Below are positions 1 to 10,883 of a stretch of DNA of 64,000 nt, piece by piece. The stretch is from assembly GCA_947561395.2 (NCBI GenBank), contig OX387184.1, forward strand, positions 21,477,687 through 21,541,686, in the 5' to 3' direction. Position 1 is the first letter of the stretch. Each line of letters starts with the position of its first letter. Made by a program: the position numbers and the translations under genes. Source of the DNA: Buxus sempervirens. Its lineage: Eukaryota; Streptophyta; Magnoliopsida; Buxales; Buxaceae. The notes beneath the pieces are model-generated. The model made no database searches and was not told the origin of the DNA. It saw only the letters and a list, made by a program, of their open reading frames with translations.

Positions 1-2175
1 GTATGCGGGCACGGAGAAACTGCACATACTACGCGGTTTCGACCAAACCACATAATATGTGTAGATTTCTACCTGTGTTCTATAAATACCAAACCCAAGC
101 ACATGGCGTGGGTTGGTCATTTCTACCTGATTTTTCGCCATCTCCTCAGCTACTCCAGCCTCCGAATCACTTTGTTCTTCCTCTCCAAGTCCCTTAAACA
201 CCTCAAAGCCATCTTCTACTCACCTCAAGACCTCACCAACCTTTTCCCCTCTCATCATCCTAACAAAAGAAATCATCAAGAAGGAAGGAAGGATCTCTCT
301 TTGCTGTAAGGATCTCTCAAGGAGTTCAAGAGTGACCCAAGACACTTTTAACTTCAAGGTGAGCATTCAACTTCCTCTTGTACATGCTATGTTTCCTTCT
401 CATATGAATAAAAGAATGCTAGTCATGTTGTGAGCATCCTACCCTCTCCCCCATATCTTTTTTTCTCTATTACTGCTCCTCTTTTCTCCTCTTGTGGTCA
501 AGGTAAAGAAGACAACCAAGGGCCATGCCTCAAAGGCATGGCCATACGTGAGAAAGGGTGAGGATTGAGAGTGCTTTCAAGTCTTCCTCATTATATGTTA
601 ACTCTCCCCATAATAAATTGAGTCTAAGGGCTAAGATGTATAAGATTTGAAGTATGGAGGTTCGTAAAGGAAGTAAAATCCGGTTCCTTTCTCTTCCCCT
701 TATCCTTCTTCTGGATCCAATGTACCCCTTAACTCCCGATATCCCTTCCTGGTTTTCATTTGCTTCATTGATTTAGCTTATATGGGCTGACGTTTTGAAT
801 GATCAAGCATGTGTACACTAGGTCTACACACACCTCTTCACTGAAATATATTGAAATGGACTTCTCTAGTGCATGAACACGTCCCATGTATGCACACACA
901 TTGCTCACATCATGGTTTTTAAGCTTGATTTATATGTTTTGATAGTTGGTTGTATCATGCGTGGTTTGGCCGTCGACTCAAGTGACTAGGCTTTTTGGGC
1001 CTCCGGTTCTCTTCTTTCCTTAAGAAGTAGAGAGGCCTCACTAATGAAGCTTGAGGTGGAGTGTCCCTACTCCACCTGAGAGTCTTGATATTCCATTTCA
1101 AGCACAAAGGAAGAGGCCCCAAGCCTTCCTTCTTTTCATTATTCGGTTTAATTATCTAGGAAATAGGTTAAGTGGTGCTTAAAATCAATTCGGAAGCTTT
1201 CGTGGGTCGGTCGAATGACCCCCACCTGATATCAGACCCACCTAGGGTAGGGGGACCCCTGCTTCCCCCCTAAAAAATTGAAGTTTCTGTTATTTCAGGT
1301 GATGCCCGTACACACAGGGCAATCTGGCCTGATCCGTATGATATATACGGATCAAGCAAATCCGTATGTGTTATACGGATAGCTCACAGAATTGCAGAAT
1401 CTGACTTCTTTTGTAAATAAATTAGATTAAAACCAGTCTTAACCAACTTACCCTAAACCAACATGGTCTTTGAGTAATCAGAGACCTCTTCTACGGAATT
1501 GGGCCTATCCAAGGCCCAACAATGTCTCCTTGTAGGCCTTCCAACCGGGCCCACACCCGTCTTGCTTAACACAAGTCCATCCCCATGGTGGACTCTAAAG
1601 CAACTTGATTCTTTGGGCCTCCTCCAAGCCCAATGAATCCTTTTTAAAAATCTAAACCAATTAAATTCACTTTTGCATCCTCAAATAACATTCAAACCAA
1701 ATAAATCAAATCCAAAAGGCGATTATCCAACGTAACCCCCAAACAGGACTCAGGCTTTCTCTAAAGCCTAAACTAGCATTTCCGTGGGCCCTCCAATGAG
1801 GCCCACCACTTAGACTCAAATCACATGGTCTAAAAAGATAAAAATCAAAACAAAAGGGGACCTACACCATGCATGTGGTCCCCACCAAAGACCAAACCAA
1901 GTTAGCATGCTTGCTTAGGATGGGTGAGGTAAAAAATGAGTTGACTCGCTAAAAGCTAAACCAAGATGACCTGTGGGACCCGTCTTTTGATGGGGCAGAC
2001 TGGGGTGTCTACGGACTTCCCCGAACAGTAACCGGCCCCTTTCCAAGAATCTTAATGCCCAAATCACCTAATAGACATCCTTTAGGCATCTAGATGTTTG
2101 CCTGCACCCCATCAGGCAGTGGCAACTCCCACTTTCCCCCTCACATCGAGTGCGCCACGGGTCGACGTGCGCATA
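1..2175 (+). mobile_element. Long LTR, 5' part outside window (copy A)
   Basis: Equivalent to 44880-47049 of the complete copy at 44229-47049. It has a TATA-like TATAAATA at 81-88 preceded by a decayed quasi-palindrome at about 20-63. Two further palindromes with ATCCGTAT/ATACGGAT arms lie at 1331-1353 and 1360-1380. The end is followed by CTATC (2176-2180), matching the target duplication in copy B. No polyprotein coding is seen, so it is probably a solo LTR of a Ty3/gypsy-type element. The family is inferred only from LTR ends and length. Confidence 0.75.
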
Positions 2176-2283
2176 CTATCCATTTAACCCACTCCATTGC
2201 CATCCTTATACCCATTGCACACCCCTAGTTTTGGATCTAATGGGTGGGGAAAATAGGCTTATTTTTTCATCCAGTATTTTTTT

Positions 2284-2695
2284 GGGCAAATTACACTTAC
2301 CTCCCTTGAGGTATGACATAATTACACTTACCTCCCTTGGGGTTTCTGATATAACACTATCACCCCTTGATGTTTATGTGTGGGTCACACTAACACCCCC
2401 TCACTACACTTTCCGTCCAAAAAATAACGGCAGATCATTAAAAAATAAATAACTTTTGAATATATGACTAAAATTAATTTTCCAAAAATGTATGACTAAA
2501 TTAATTTTTAGTCATACATTCAAAAGTTATTTATTTTTTAATGATCTGCCGTTATTTTTTGGACGGAAAGTGTAGTGAGGGGGTGTTAGTGTGACCCACA
2601 CATAAACGTCAAAGGGTGACAGTGTTATATCAGAAACCCAAAGGGAGGTAAGTGTAATTATGTCATACCTCAAGGGAGGTAAGTGTAATTTACCC
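2284..2695. mobile_element. 412-bp foldback element (MULE-type MITE)
   Basis: The two halves are near-perfect inverted repeats of about 190-200 bp around a short AT-rich centre near 2490. The ends read GGGCAAATTACACTTACCTC and its complement. It is flanked by a 9-bp direct repeat TATTTTTTT (2275-2283 and 2696-2704), the target length typical of Mutator-like elements, though T-rich flanks make that less decisive. Copy B has it at 47158-47569 at the same site, so insertion preceded the duplication. It has no coding capacity, and a transcript would fold into a long hairpin. Confidence 0.8.
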
Positions 2696-3534
2696 TATTT
2701 TTTTTAGATTTTCGGTCCTACAGTATTTTCATAATGGTCTAATTCTCCCAATACCTTGTTTTAGTGGGACCTAGTTTAGGTTAATGATCTTTTTAAATGG
2801 GATGCACCGATCACAATTCACTAGTACACGAGTGCACTAGAAATTGGGTGCACCAGAATTTTCTTTATTGGGTATTTTAAATTCTTGATGTTCAGAATTT
2901 TATTTATTCTAGACGCCTCATACATTGTCCCAAGCATAATATTGTTAATGTCCGAATAGGCTATTATCTAAATCTCAAACAACATGTGTTTTTACATCTA
3001 GATAATCTATTCCAAACGTCCACATATTCTTTTTTGAGAATTTTTCAAAATTGGACGTTTTATTCTCTTCTAAATTTATTGGGTGATGAAAATATATTTT
3101 GCCTCATTGGATTTTGCAGACTTCCCAATCTTTTTTTCATTAAAGGAAATTCAAGGGGTGATCACACGACATACCTTCTTGGGATAATTTTTATCTTTTA
3201 TCCTAAAAGAGGCACCCATATTTTGGACTCCATCATATGTCCATATGGAATTTTTTTTAGGATAAAATCTCAATTTTGGACTCTGTCATACGTCTAGATT
3301 TATGCTCTTTTCCTTGGATGACAGCTTTCATTAAAAATGTTCCTTGGACATAACCTTAACATCCACATTTGGGATGATTTCCAGGCTTCTTTTCTTTGGA
3401 ATAATCTCATGTTTCAGACTTGTGAAAGTGTACTAAAATTTTGAGGTTTCCTATATTTGGGAACCAAAATTAGGATGTCTTTATCGATAAAGTATTTCAT
3501 CTGAATGGTGAAAAAAACCCTAAATAATCTAGTG

Positions 3535-4120
3535 GTTAAGCCCTGATCCTAGTGCTCAATGTAATTTGGGCGAAACCCTAACTTGAGCACCTAAGGGTCA
3601 AACCCATGTTCCTAGTGATCGATTTGGGTTAACCCTAGCTAATTGCCCTAAGGGTTAAACCCATGATCATAGTGGTCGATTTGAGTTAACCCTAATTAAC
3701 CCAAGGGTTAAACCCATGATCCTAGTGATCAATTTGGGTTAACCATAATTAACCCAAGGGTTAAACCCATGATCCTAGAAGCCAATTTTGGTTAACCATA
3801 ATTACCCTAGAGGTTAAACCTAGGATCAATTTAGATTAGACCTAATTAACCTAAGGGTTAAACCCATGATCGTAGTGGTCAATTTGGGTTAACCCTAATC
3901 AGCCAAAGGGTTAAACCTATGACCCTAGTGGTCAATTTTGGTTAAACATAATTAGCCAAAGGGCTAAACCCTTGATCCTAGTGGTCAAACCAGGTTAGCA
4001 TAAAGGTTAAACTTACGATCCTTGTGATCAACCCATGTCAAACCTAATCAACCCAATGGTTAAACCCCCGACCCTAGTGGTCAATTGGTGTCAAACCTAA
4101 TAAACCCAAGGGTTAAATCT
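3535..4120. repeat. Degenerate ~53-bp tandem repeat, about 10-11 units
   Basis: Units begin around GGGTTAAACCCATGATCCTAG and continue with a GTGGTCAATTTGGGTTAACC-like half. Unit length is about 43-60 bp. The repeat sits within the 2821-4290 stretch missing from copy B. It resembles a small minisatellite. The CCCTAA strings inside are not in telomeric register. Confidence 0.75.
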
Positions 4121-4129
4121 ATCATCAAA

Positions 4130-5475
4130 TCCAATTAAATAGAACTCTTTTCAAACCAAACCAAAGACCCCATAAGTGTCACACAAAAGTGTCCCCAAAT
4201 ATTAAACCAAGTGCTCCAAAGCACACCAAATCAAATTAAGGTGCCTTCATGTTAAACCAAGGTACCCTATATTTTCAAATTAAACCAAAAGTGTTCAATA
4301 CTAAACTAAAGTGTCCCTCACATTAAATCAAAAAGCATCCCAAACCAAACTAAGTGTTCTCGGTTGGCTCGATATGTCTCAAATTGAGCGAAACACATAC
4401 AACTCATGGCATCAAGCCAAACCAAATAATGTTTCACATAAACCATATAACCAAACCGGTTCAAATCAGCCCTCCATATATTTCATACTTTTAAACTAAC
4501 CAAATTAAACCATTTCCCCTATGATTCAATTCATTCAAATGGTCAAATAAAACCAAAATCTAAGAGTTCAATCTAAAGTACGATCTATGCGGTCTAATAC
4601 CTTAGAAATGAACCAGATCAAATCAAACTCTTCAAACTTAAGCTGTTTTCCCCTTTCCGGCTTAACCCAAATTCAAACCACTCAAATTAAATCAAAACTC
4701 AAATCGGATCTTAATGGTTCAACCAATCAAAATAAATCAAATCAAACCCAAAGTATGATATTCCATGGTCTACTATTTTGGGAAAAGAATATAAAATTAA
4801 ACCAGACATTAAATCTTGTCCTAAATCAAATCCAAATCTAAATCTGCCAATTTTCGAACTACGTTAGGCTTGATCCCTTAAAAGGTACATAGGCAGCTCG
4901 AAAAATATAGAACTTGTGTTCAGCCACAACTAAAAATAAAGCAAATCAAATCCAAATCAAAATTGTCCTTTTGAACTACATGACTTGATCCCAAAAATTT
5001 GGGTACGTAGGCAACTCGACAAAATTAAACTAAGTTCAGCTACAATTAAAACAAACCGAATCAATCCGAACCATGCAAGTAATCAAGTCTTGTGAATTAA
5101 GTTAGAATCAAGGAGTTTTCTCTAATAAGGGGATTTTTTGTAGCCTAGATGCCCTGGATGGGTCTGCACCCCATGAAATAAAAACTCATGTAAATGGGTG
5201 AAATCATGTTTGATAAAAAATGATAAAGATTCAAATTTTTGGTCAACACTGACTATCCCCATTCTCCCTATCTTCCGAATTTCCATCCACTCCCATCCGT
5301 TTGTTATGGTTAAGTGACCAAAAGGATTAAAAAATTATGTTTAATACAAGAAAGAAACTCAAAAAACAAAAAAAATGGGGTTTGTTCAACTTTGATATAT
5401 GTGCTCTCCCATATGACTGATTGTTTTAAAGTTCATTACTTAACAGAGATGTGACTAGTCATCTCGCTTCCTGTG
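4130..5475. other. Intergenic, AACCAAA/AATCAAA-rich, no gene seen
   Basis: The strand is strongly biased to A and C, with many AACCAAA and AATCAAA words. Short open frames here are low-complexity and show no family resemblance. From about 4291 the stretch is shared with copy B (47697 onward). Confidence 0.6.
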
Positions 5476-5479
5476 GTGG

Positions 5480-5690
5480 CCTTATCTGCAGCCCCATTGT
5501 TAAGCCTCAACAGGATTAAGCCACGTGGCCAAGGACATCCCACCTAACGGAGGAAACCGTCTTCCTTTTCGTTTACCTCTGGAGCACCTGCCGGCAGATG
5601 CGGAAGAAGAATAAAGGATTCCAACGTAATCGAAGCTCTCCCACCTTGATCTCCAGATTCAGAAGAGCTCAAGTTTCTCTCCAAGGTAAG
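5480..5690 (+). promoter_or_regulatory. Promoter/leader-like segment with perfect G-box
   Basis: Contains the palindromic G-box GCCACGTGGC at 5520-5529. It is followed by a CT-rich leader-like stretch and a plausible splice donor (AAG|GTAAGA near 5684). The segment is conserved in copy B (G-box 48927-48936). A diverged copy lies in the opposite orientation at about 31760-32130 (G-box 32060-32069), sharing the flanks around the box and the CACCTGCCGG stretch. It looks like the 5' end of a host gene or a captured promoter. No convincing coding exon follows before the LTR at 7500. Confidence 0.45.
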
Positions 5691-7494
5691 ACACGTTTGA
5701 GTAACCCCTTTTACAGTTAAACCTTGTAAGAAATCTCAATCCCCCATTCTTCTTATAAGGGGTAATGGGGTGTGGGTGAGTGGGTTTTTTTTCTCTTTTT
5801 CTTTCTTTAATTTTTTTATGGGTATTTGAAAAAATCTACTCCATGAATCCTCATTTTTTGGTTATCTTTTGTGGGAAGAGAGAGAGCTTTGAATTGTGGG
5901 TCTTTGTTGGGTTCTCTGCTCTGTTTGGTTTTGAGTTGCAGAGGTCTGCGTTAAAGCACTAACGCAGTCCTCTGGTCAATGAATATCTCCTCTTACACGT
6001 GTTGATGTACATATGCCAAAATTGAAAGAAAACTACAGTCATTGAAGAAAAAGTCAATGTCTTTTTCTTTCCATTATTCCTTTTATAGTGCATATTTGAG
6101 AGTTGAACCATATTTAAACTTTTTAGTTACATTTATACCTTTCAGCCTGAATTATTAGGTTGAAATCAGAATTAACAACTTGCCTTTTATTTTTTGCTGT
6201 TCATTTTAGCAAGAAATTGAGATTATGTTTTAAGAATAATCCATTGTCCAAATACAAATAGCTGTAAGTAGTATGTATAAGCAAAGAAATGCATGCATAC
6301 CTCACCTGTAAAAATTGTCTTCTGTACCTCTGCCTTACAAAAGGGTTTATTATGGCAAATTCTTTGTGCTATGGTCGTGTAATGCCTTACAAAGACAATT
6401 ATGCCATTTTTAGACTGTTATGCTCTATAAGATCACCTAATATTTCATCTTTAAGTTAATTGATGTAAAATGCAAAAGGGTTTATTATGGCAAATTCTTT
6501 GTGCTATGGTCGTGTAATCCATCTGCCCTTTTTCCTTGTTACAATTCAATGTACCTTCTTTTGCCTTTTTCCCTTTTGGACAACAAGTTTCTTTAATTCT
6601 AGCTTCTATTTCATTGAACAGTTGCTTGTTTCCCTTGACTGTCTAGTGTCTACACTGTTGTTCTTTTGTTAGTCAATTTGGTTGTTGTTAGAAGAGGATT
6701 AAGTTTTCCCATTCCAGTCTATCTTACCATAAGTCAATTTTGATCTCACTGTAACACTAATTAATCAATTCTTTTCTTGAAAATTGATTCTTTATTTCTT
6801 TTGAAGGATTTGCAAAATCATATCAGCCCTCTTTCCAACTAAGCTTACCTAATTTTTTTGTAGAATGGGAAAAGACACTGCAGCTTATTGGCATTGTTGG
6901 CCTTGGTCAGGTGTGAGTTCTTTATTATCTGTCTGAAGTATGTTAATATGATGTACCAGTTGGTTAGAATGTTTTCAAGGTCTACAGTTTATAAACTGCT
7001 CTATGGAGTTCAAAGTAGTTTCTATAGTGAAGTTATCTACTTGATAAATTCCACTAGGTTTTTTCTAGTGCCAGTTAAGACATAGTCAGATGATGGCAAT
7101 CATTTGATATTTAGCTTTCATTTAAATTATCAAAGAAATATATTGAATGGTCTAAGAAAACTACATGGGAAAGTGATTATCATATAATTAGGTTAGTTTT
7201 CAGATTAGCCGTCTTTTAAATGGTCATCCCAAAACCTTCTTTCGGTCATGCCCACTAGTGTTTCATTGGTAAGGATGTTCTTTCAATATAGCATATCGTC
7301 ACAGCTACTTCATTTTCTTGACAGAAATTGCTACTTTATTGCATAGATTTTTATACTTTTTTTAGTGTGAAATAATTATGTCACTCTATTTTTTTTTCAT
7401 CTTTAAATTCTCTTTTGTGCTTTTGATGAATCATTTTAGAACCTTTTCAGTTGCTCAGATTTATTCTGAAGTAAAAATAAGTGTTTTGAGCATG
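5690..7494 (+). other. Intron-like or relic transcribed region
   Basis: T-rich, intron-like sequence follows the donor near 5684. One possible small exon lies at about 6864-6911 (acceptor-like TTTGTAG upstream, donor-like CAG|GTGTGAG downstream). It would read EWEKTLQLIGIVGLGQ, which I do not recognise. Copy B keeps it with one substitution. No longer coding frame is present, so this may be a gene remnant cut by the LTR at 7500 or a non-coding transcript. Confidence 0.25.
6332..6393 (+). repeat. Templated insertion private to copy A
   Basis: A 42-bp patch (6342-6383) is an exact copy of 6477-6518 about 135 bp downstream. It is bracketed by a duplicated 10-mer GCCTTACAAA (6332-6341, 6384-6393). 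Copy B has a single 10-mer and no patch. This is the signature of break repair copying from a nearby template. Confidence 0.85.
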
Positions 7495-9852
7495 ATATTT
7501 GTGCGCACCTGATTTCGGTCGCACGACGAGGCGCATGCAAATTGATGCGTGTCTCGGGATTTGTTTGGAGTTGTCACTGCCTGATGGGGTGCAGGCAGAC
7601 ACCTGGGTGCCTAAGTTTGTCTATTAGGGCTTGGTCTGCGGCTTGAGATTCTAAGTAGGTTCTCGGTTGCGGTCTGTGGAAGTCCGTAGACACCCCAGTC
7701 CACCCCGTCGAATGACGGGTCCCATGGTTTCCCTGGTTTGAGTCAACCTTTGGTCTCTCACTCACCCGATTCCTAATCCAGCATTCAAATTTGGTTAAGT
7801 CTGGCGGGACCGCCAAAGTGGTGTGGGTCCCTTTACTTGATTTTATCTTCTTATTATTGAACGAAGTGAGTCTGATTGGGTGGGCCCCGTTGGAAGGTCC
7901 ACGGATCCCTTGGTGGGCCTAAGTCTAAACCTGAGAGGCCCTTTGGGCTTTGGTTCAATGAATTGATTTTATTCAAACTTCAAGTTTTATTATTAAATGG
8001 ACTTTCATGCCAATGTGGGCAGGGATTGCTTTGTGGGCCCCACGATGGATGCCAAGTAGTTTTGATTATCTTTCTTAATCTGTGCCAAAGTGGGCCAGGA
8101 TTTGGGCTTGGGGCCCTTTACCTGGGCTTGGACTTGAAAGCCCAAGTCTTCATGAGTTAGGGTTTGGAAACCCTAAAATTGGTTCGATTTAATGGGCTTT
8201 AGCGGGCCCGATCGGCCCTACCCGTGGTCTCGGCCAAACCATGCCTAAATCTAAGCAACATGCTACTGAAACTAGGCTTGGGTGGGCCTCCAATGGTCCG
8301 GCCCACTCAATTACTTTGATTGTCTTCATTTAGCAGAAATGGGTTTGTCGGGCTTGGTGGGCCCCATTGGAAGGCCCACCGGAAATCAATTTAGATCGGA
8401 TCGGTCCAAGGTCCACCTTGGGTTTCCGGGTCACCCGGAAACCCTACTGGTTCGCCCGGATTGATCAAACAAACCAAAAAAACAACACAAGATCAGAAAA
8501 TGGCAAGAAAAAGCAATCTGACAGTGTAGCCGGCCTAAGATGTATGTTACACACAGGTCTTAGTGTATCTGGCATCTTTTGCCGGCTACGAATACAGCTC
8601 TGTTGATCCGACCTGAGTTGCCGGATAAACATACACAAGCTGTTTTGTGATTTTTGCATTGGGGTTGGGTTTTTAGGCTTCTTGGGGAGTTCCAGTAGCT
8701 GCGGGGGCCCCTGTGTGGGCCCACCATGGTTTTGTGGAGGGGGATTACCCCCTCTCTTTGCCCTTTTTAGGGGGTTTTGCATCATGGGAAAGGAGGAGAA
8801 GGCATAGGGAGTGGCTCTCTCCCATTTGGATTGCCATCTTTCATGAAACAGGGACCAAGCCGTCCCTGTTTTGGCCTCACTTAGTCCATCTACCAACAAG
8901 TGAACAAGACCAAAGGATAGATGACCAAGCAACTAAGCATACGCCAAATTCTACTCACTAACTCATCTAACAGCAAACTAAACACACAAAGGGGGTCACA
9001 TGGATCTTAAGAAAGTAAAAAGACACTATTCAAAACATTGTGCATACAAACACATGCTTGCTTAGGCGTGCTTCCCAAAAGAGAATACCCACGGAGCAAC
9101 CAACCAATTTCCTATCATGGCATGTAAGAGTTGGTCATGGGGTATAGACAAAGGGGGTAGGAACATGCTGGTGGGATTTTCGTGCACCTATACATGCATG
9201 CTACGTGTAACCCGCATGTTAGAGGCATTCATCATCAGAAAACAAGATATAGAAAAGAAAGAAATAAGGGAAAGGGCATTAGGGGGTTACATTAGGGATA
9301 CATTGGATGGGTTCTTAAAAGGGAACATGCTCCCACCCCAAAATGCAATCAAACATGTAATATAATAGCCGGTAACACCAAAAAAATATGGAGAAAGCCC
9401 TCATCCTTTGGAGACTTCCATATTAGAGAGACAAAGGAGAAAACATATGGAAACTAAACATGAGAATGGACTTATGCTAAGGAAAGCAAAATACTCTAAA
9501 AAGCCTTCATTTTTGTATATGTATGAACAAAGATGATAAGAGTCAATACCTGAGGGTTTTAGAACCCTTTTTGTTGAGTATGGAGCTCCTCTTGAAGCCA
9601 AACAGCAGCAGGACAGTCCTCCTCCAGCATCAACAGCCACCAACACTCTCTTTGGTTGAGTGGAAGTCAAGAAGATGAGAGAAAGTATGGGTAGGATGGG
9701 CTTAGGACTACGCTTGAGGGGCTTAGGGAGCAAGGACGGGTGAGAGCGGGTGGTTTCGTACCTGGGATAGTGGAGAAGAAGAAGTGGAAATAGCCCAAAA
9801 GAAGCTAACCCCCGAAATGGGGCTGGTGTTGCCTTTTTATAGAAACATTTTT

Positions 9853-9955
9853 GTATCCGGCATTTAATGTCGGATACACTACACTTCCTTTGTATCCGGT
9901 ATATTATGTCGGATACACTGCACCTCCTTTGTATCCGGCATATTATATCGGATAC
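9853..9955. repeat. Three 25-bp quasi-palindromes at exact 39-bp period
   Basis: Palindromes start at 9853, 9892 and 9931. Each has an 11-bp arm like GTATCCGGCAT, a 3-bp centre and the complementary arm like ATGTCGGATAC. The first lies 11 bp from the minus-strand TATA box. Copy B starts are 53206, 53245 and 53284. Confidence 0.9.
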
Positions 9956-10034
9956 AAACACAATCATTTCCAAAATTTAATTTTTTGCGCGTATCTGTCA
10001 GCGAATCCGCGCGAATCTTACTGGCAAATCTCTT

Positions 10035-10098
10035 GTATCCAGCAATATATGTCGGATATGAATTAAAGCATGTGTATCCGACATATTTGATAAGATAC
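10035..10098. repeat. Second palindrome pair, same 39-bp period
   Basis: Two more 25-bp palindromes of the GTATCC/GGATAC type start at 10035 and 10074. Copy B equivalents start at 53387 and 53426. They lie about 80 bp beyond the first cluster. Confidence 0.85.
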
Positions 10099-10883
10099 AA
10101 ATCAAAAAAATTACGGATTTGCCCCTCGACTTGACCAATTTGACTGATTCGACCGATTTGACACTTTTGGATATCTGTAGATTGCCCCTTGTGAATTTTG
10201 GTTTAGTCCCTGAGATATTTAGCAAGTTTTTTATTTTTAAAGATTGCCCCCAGAGATATTTTGCTGCGTTTGCTGCCACGTGTGCAGTTCTTTTGCCACG
10301 TGTGCAGTTTCCGGCTTTGCTGCTCGGGAACTTCAACTGCTCATATCATCTTCATACGGACTCCGATTTGGGCAAACTCAATTGCGTTAGAACCATATCG
10401 GAGTCCTATATCCATTGGGATAGGGCTAAGCACCTGGCACGGGGTTCGGCAAAAGGTCAACTTTCGGCTCACCCTCAAGTTTGACCGGCCCATAGATCCT
10501 TCATCCGGACTCCGATTCTAGCAAACTCAGTTGCGTTGGAATTGTGTCGAGATTTTCTATCCATTGAGATAAATCAAGGTGGCCAATTATCACTTGATTA
10601 AAAAGTCAACTTTTGTCCCCTTAGGGTTTGACTTTTTAGCCGGGTTTTGCATTTCCGGCTCTTCCAGGAGCGCAAAAATGAGGTGCTTACAATATTGTTA
10701 AGTGAACTTCTCACATCAATGGTCTATCCATGGATAAGAATGTGTTTTTCTATTTCTCTTTTTGTTTTGTTAGGGTGGGGGGTTGGGGTTTTAATTATAA
10801 GCCTTTTTATGAGCTAAATCTCAAAAAGAATTTAGGGCATGCCATGTTTTTCTTATGTGCCCTTGTATTGATTTTGTTCAATG

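Larger units (their letters stand above)
7500..10691 (-). mobile_element. Solo long LTR, 3.19 kb (copy A)
   Basis: Begins TGTGCGCACC and ends GGTGCTTACA on the plus strand, flanked by the 5-bp target duplication ATATT (7495-7499, 10692-10696). A strong TATA box on the minus strand (TATAAAAAGG, 9832-9841) sets the orientation, so in element sense it starts TGTAAGCACC. The palindromes at 9853-9955 and 10035-10098 are then immediately upstream in U3. No internal coding region is present, so the intact outer repeats with a target duplication fit a solo LTR. The same insertion is at 50853-54043. Confidence 0.85.

Noticed and set aside
3535-4120. Interstitial telomere repeat
   Set aside because: CCCTAA words occur but not as tandem CCCTAAA; the period is about 53 bp.
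9401-9973. 190-codon minus-strand frame with 13-residue repeats (RIQRKCSVSDI type)
   Set aside because: The repeats follow directly from 39-bp (13-codon) palindrome spacing, and the frame crosses the LTR TATA box, so it is unlikely to be a protein.
9853-10098. CRISPR-like regular repeats
   Set aside because: The 39-bp spacing is regular, but repeats are palindromes within a plant LTR, spacers are not unique and no cas-like genes exist.
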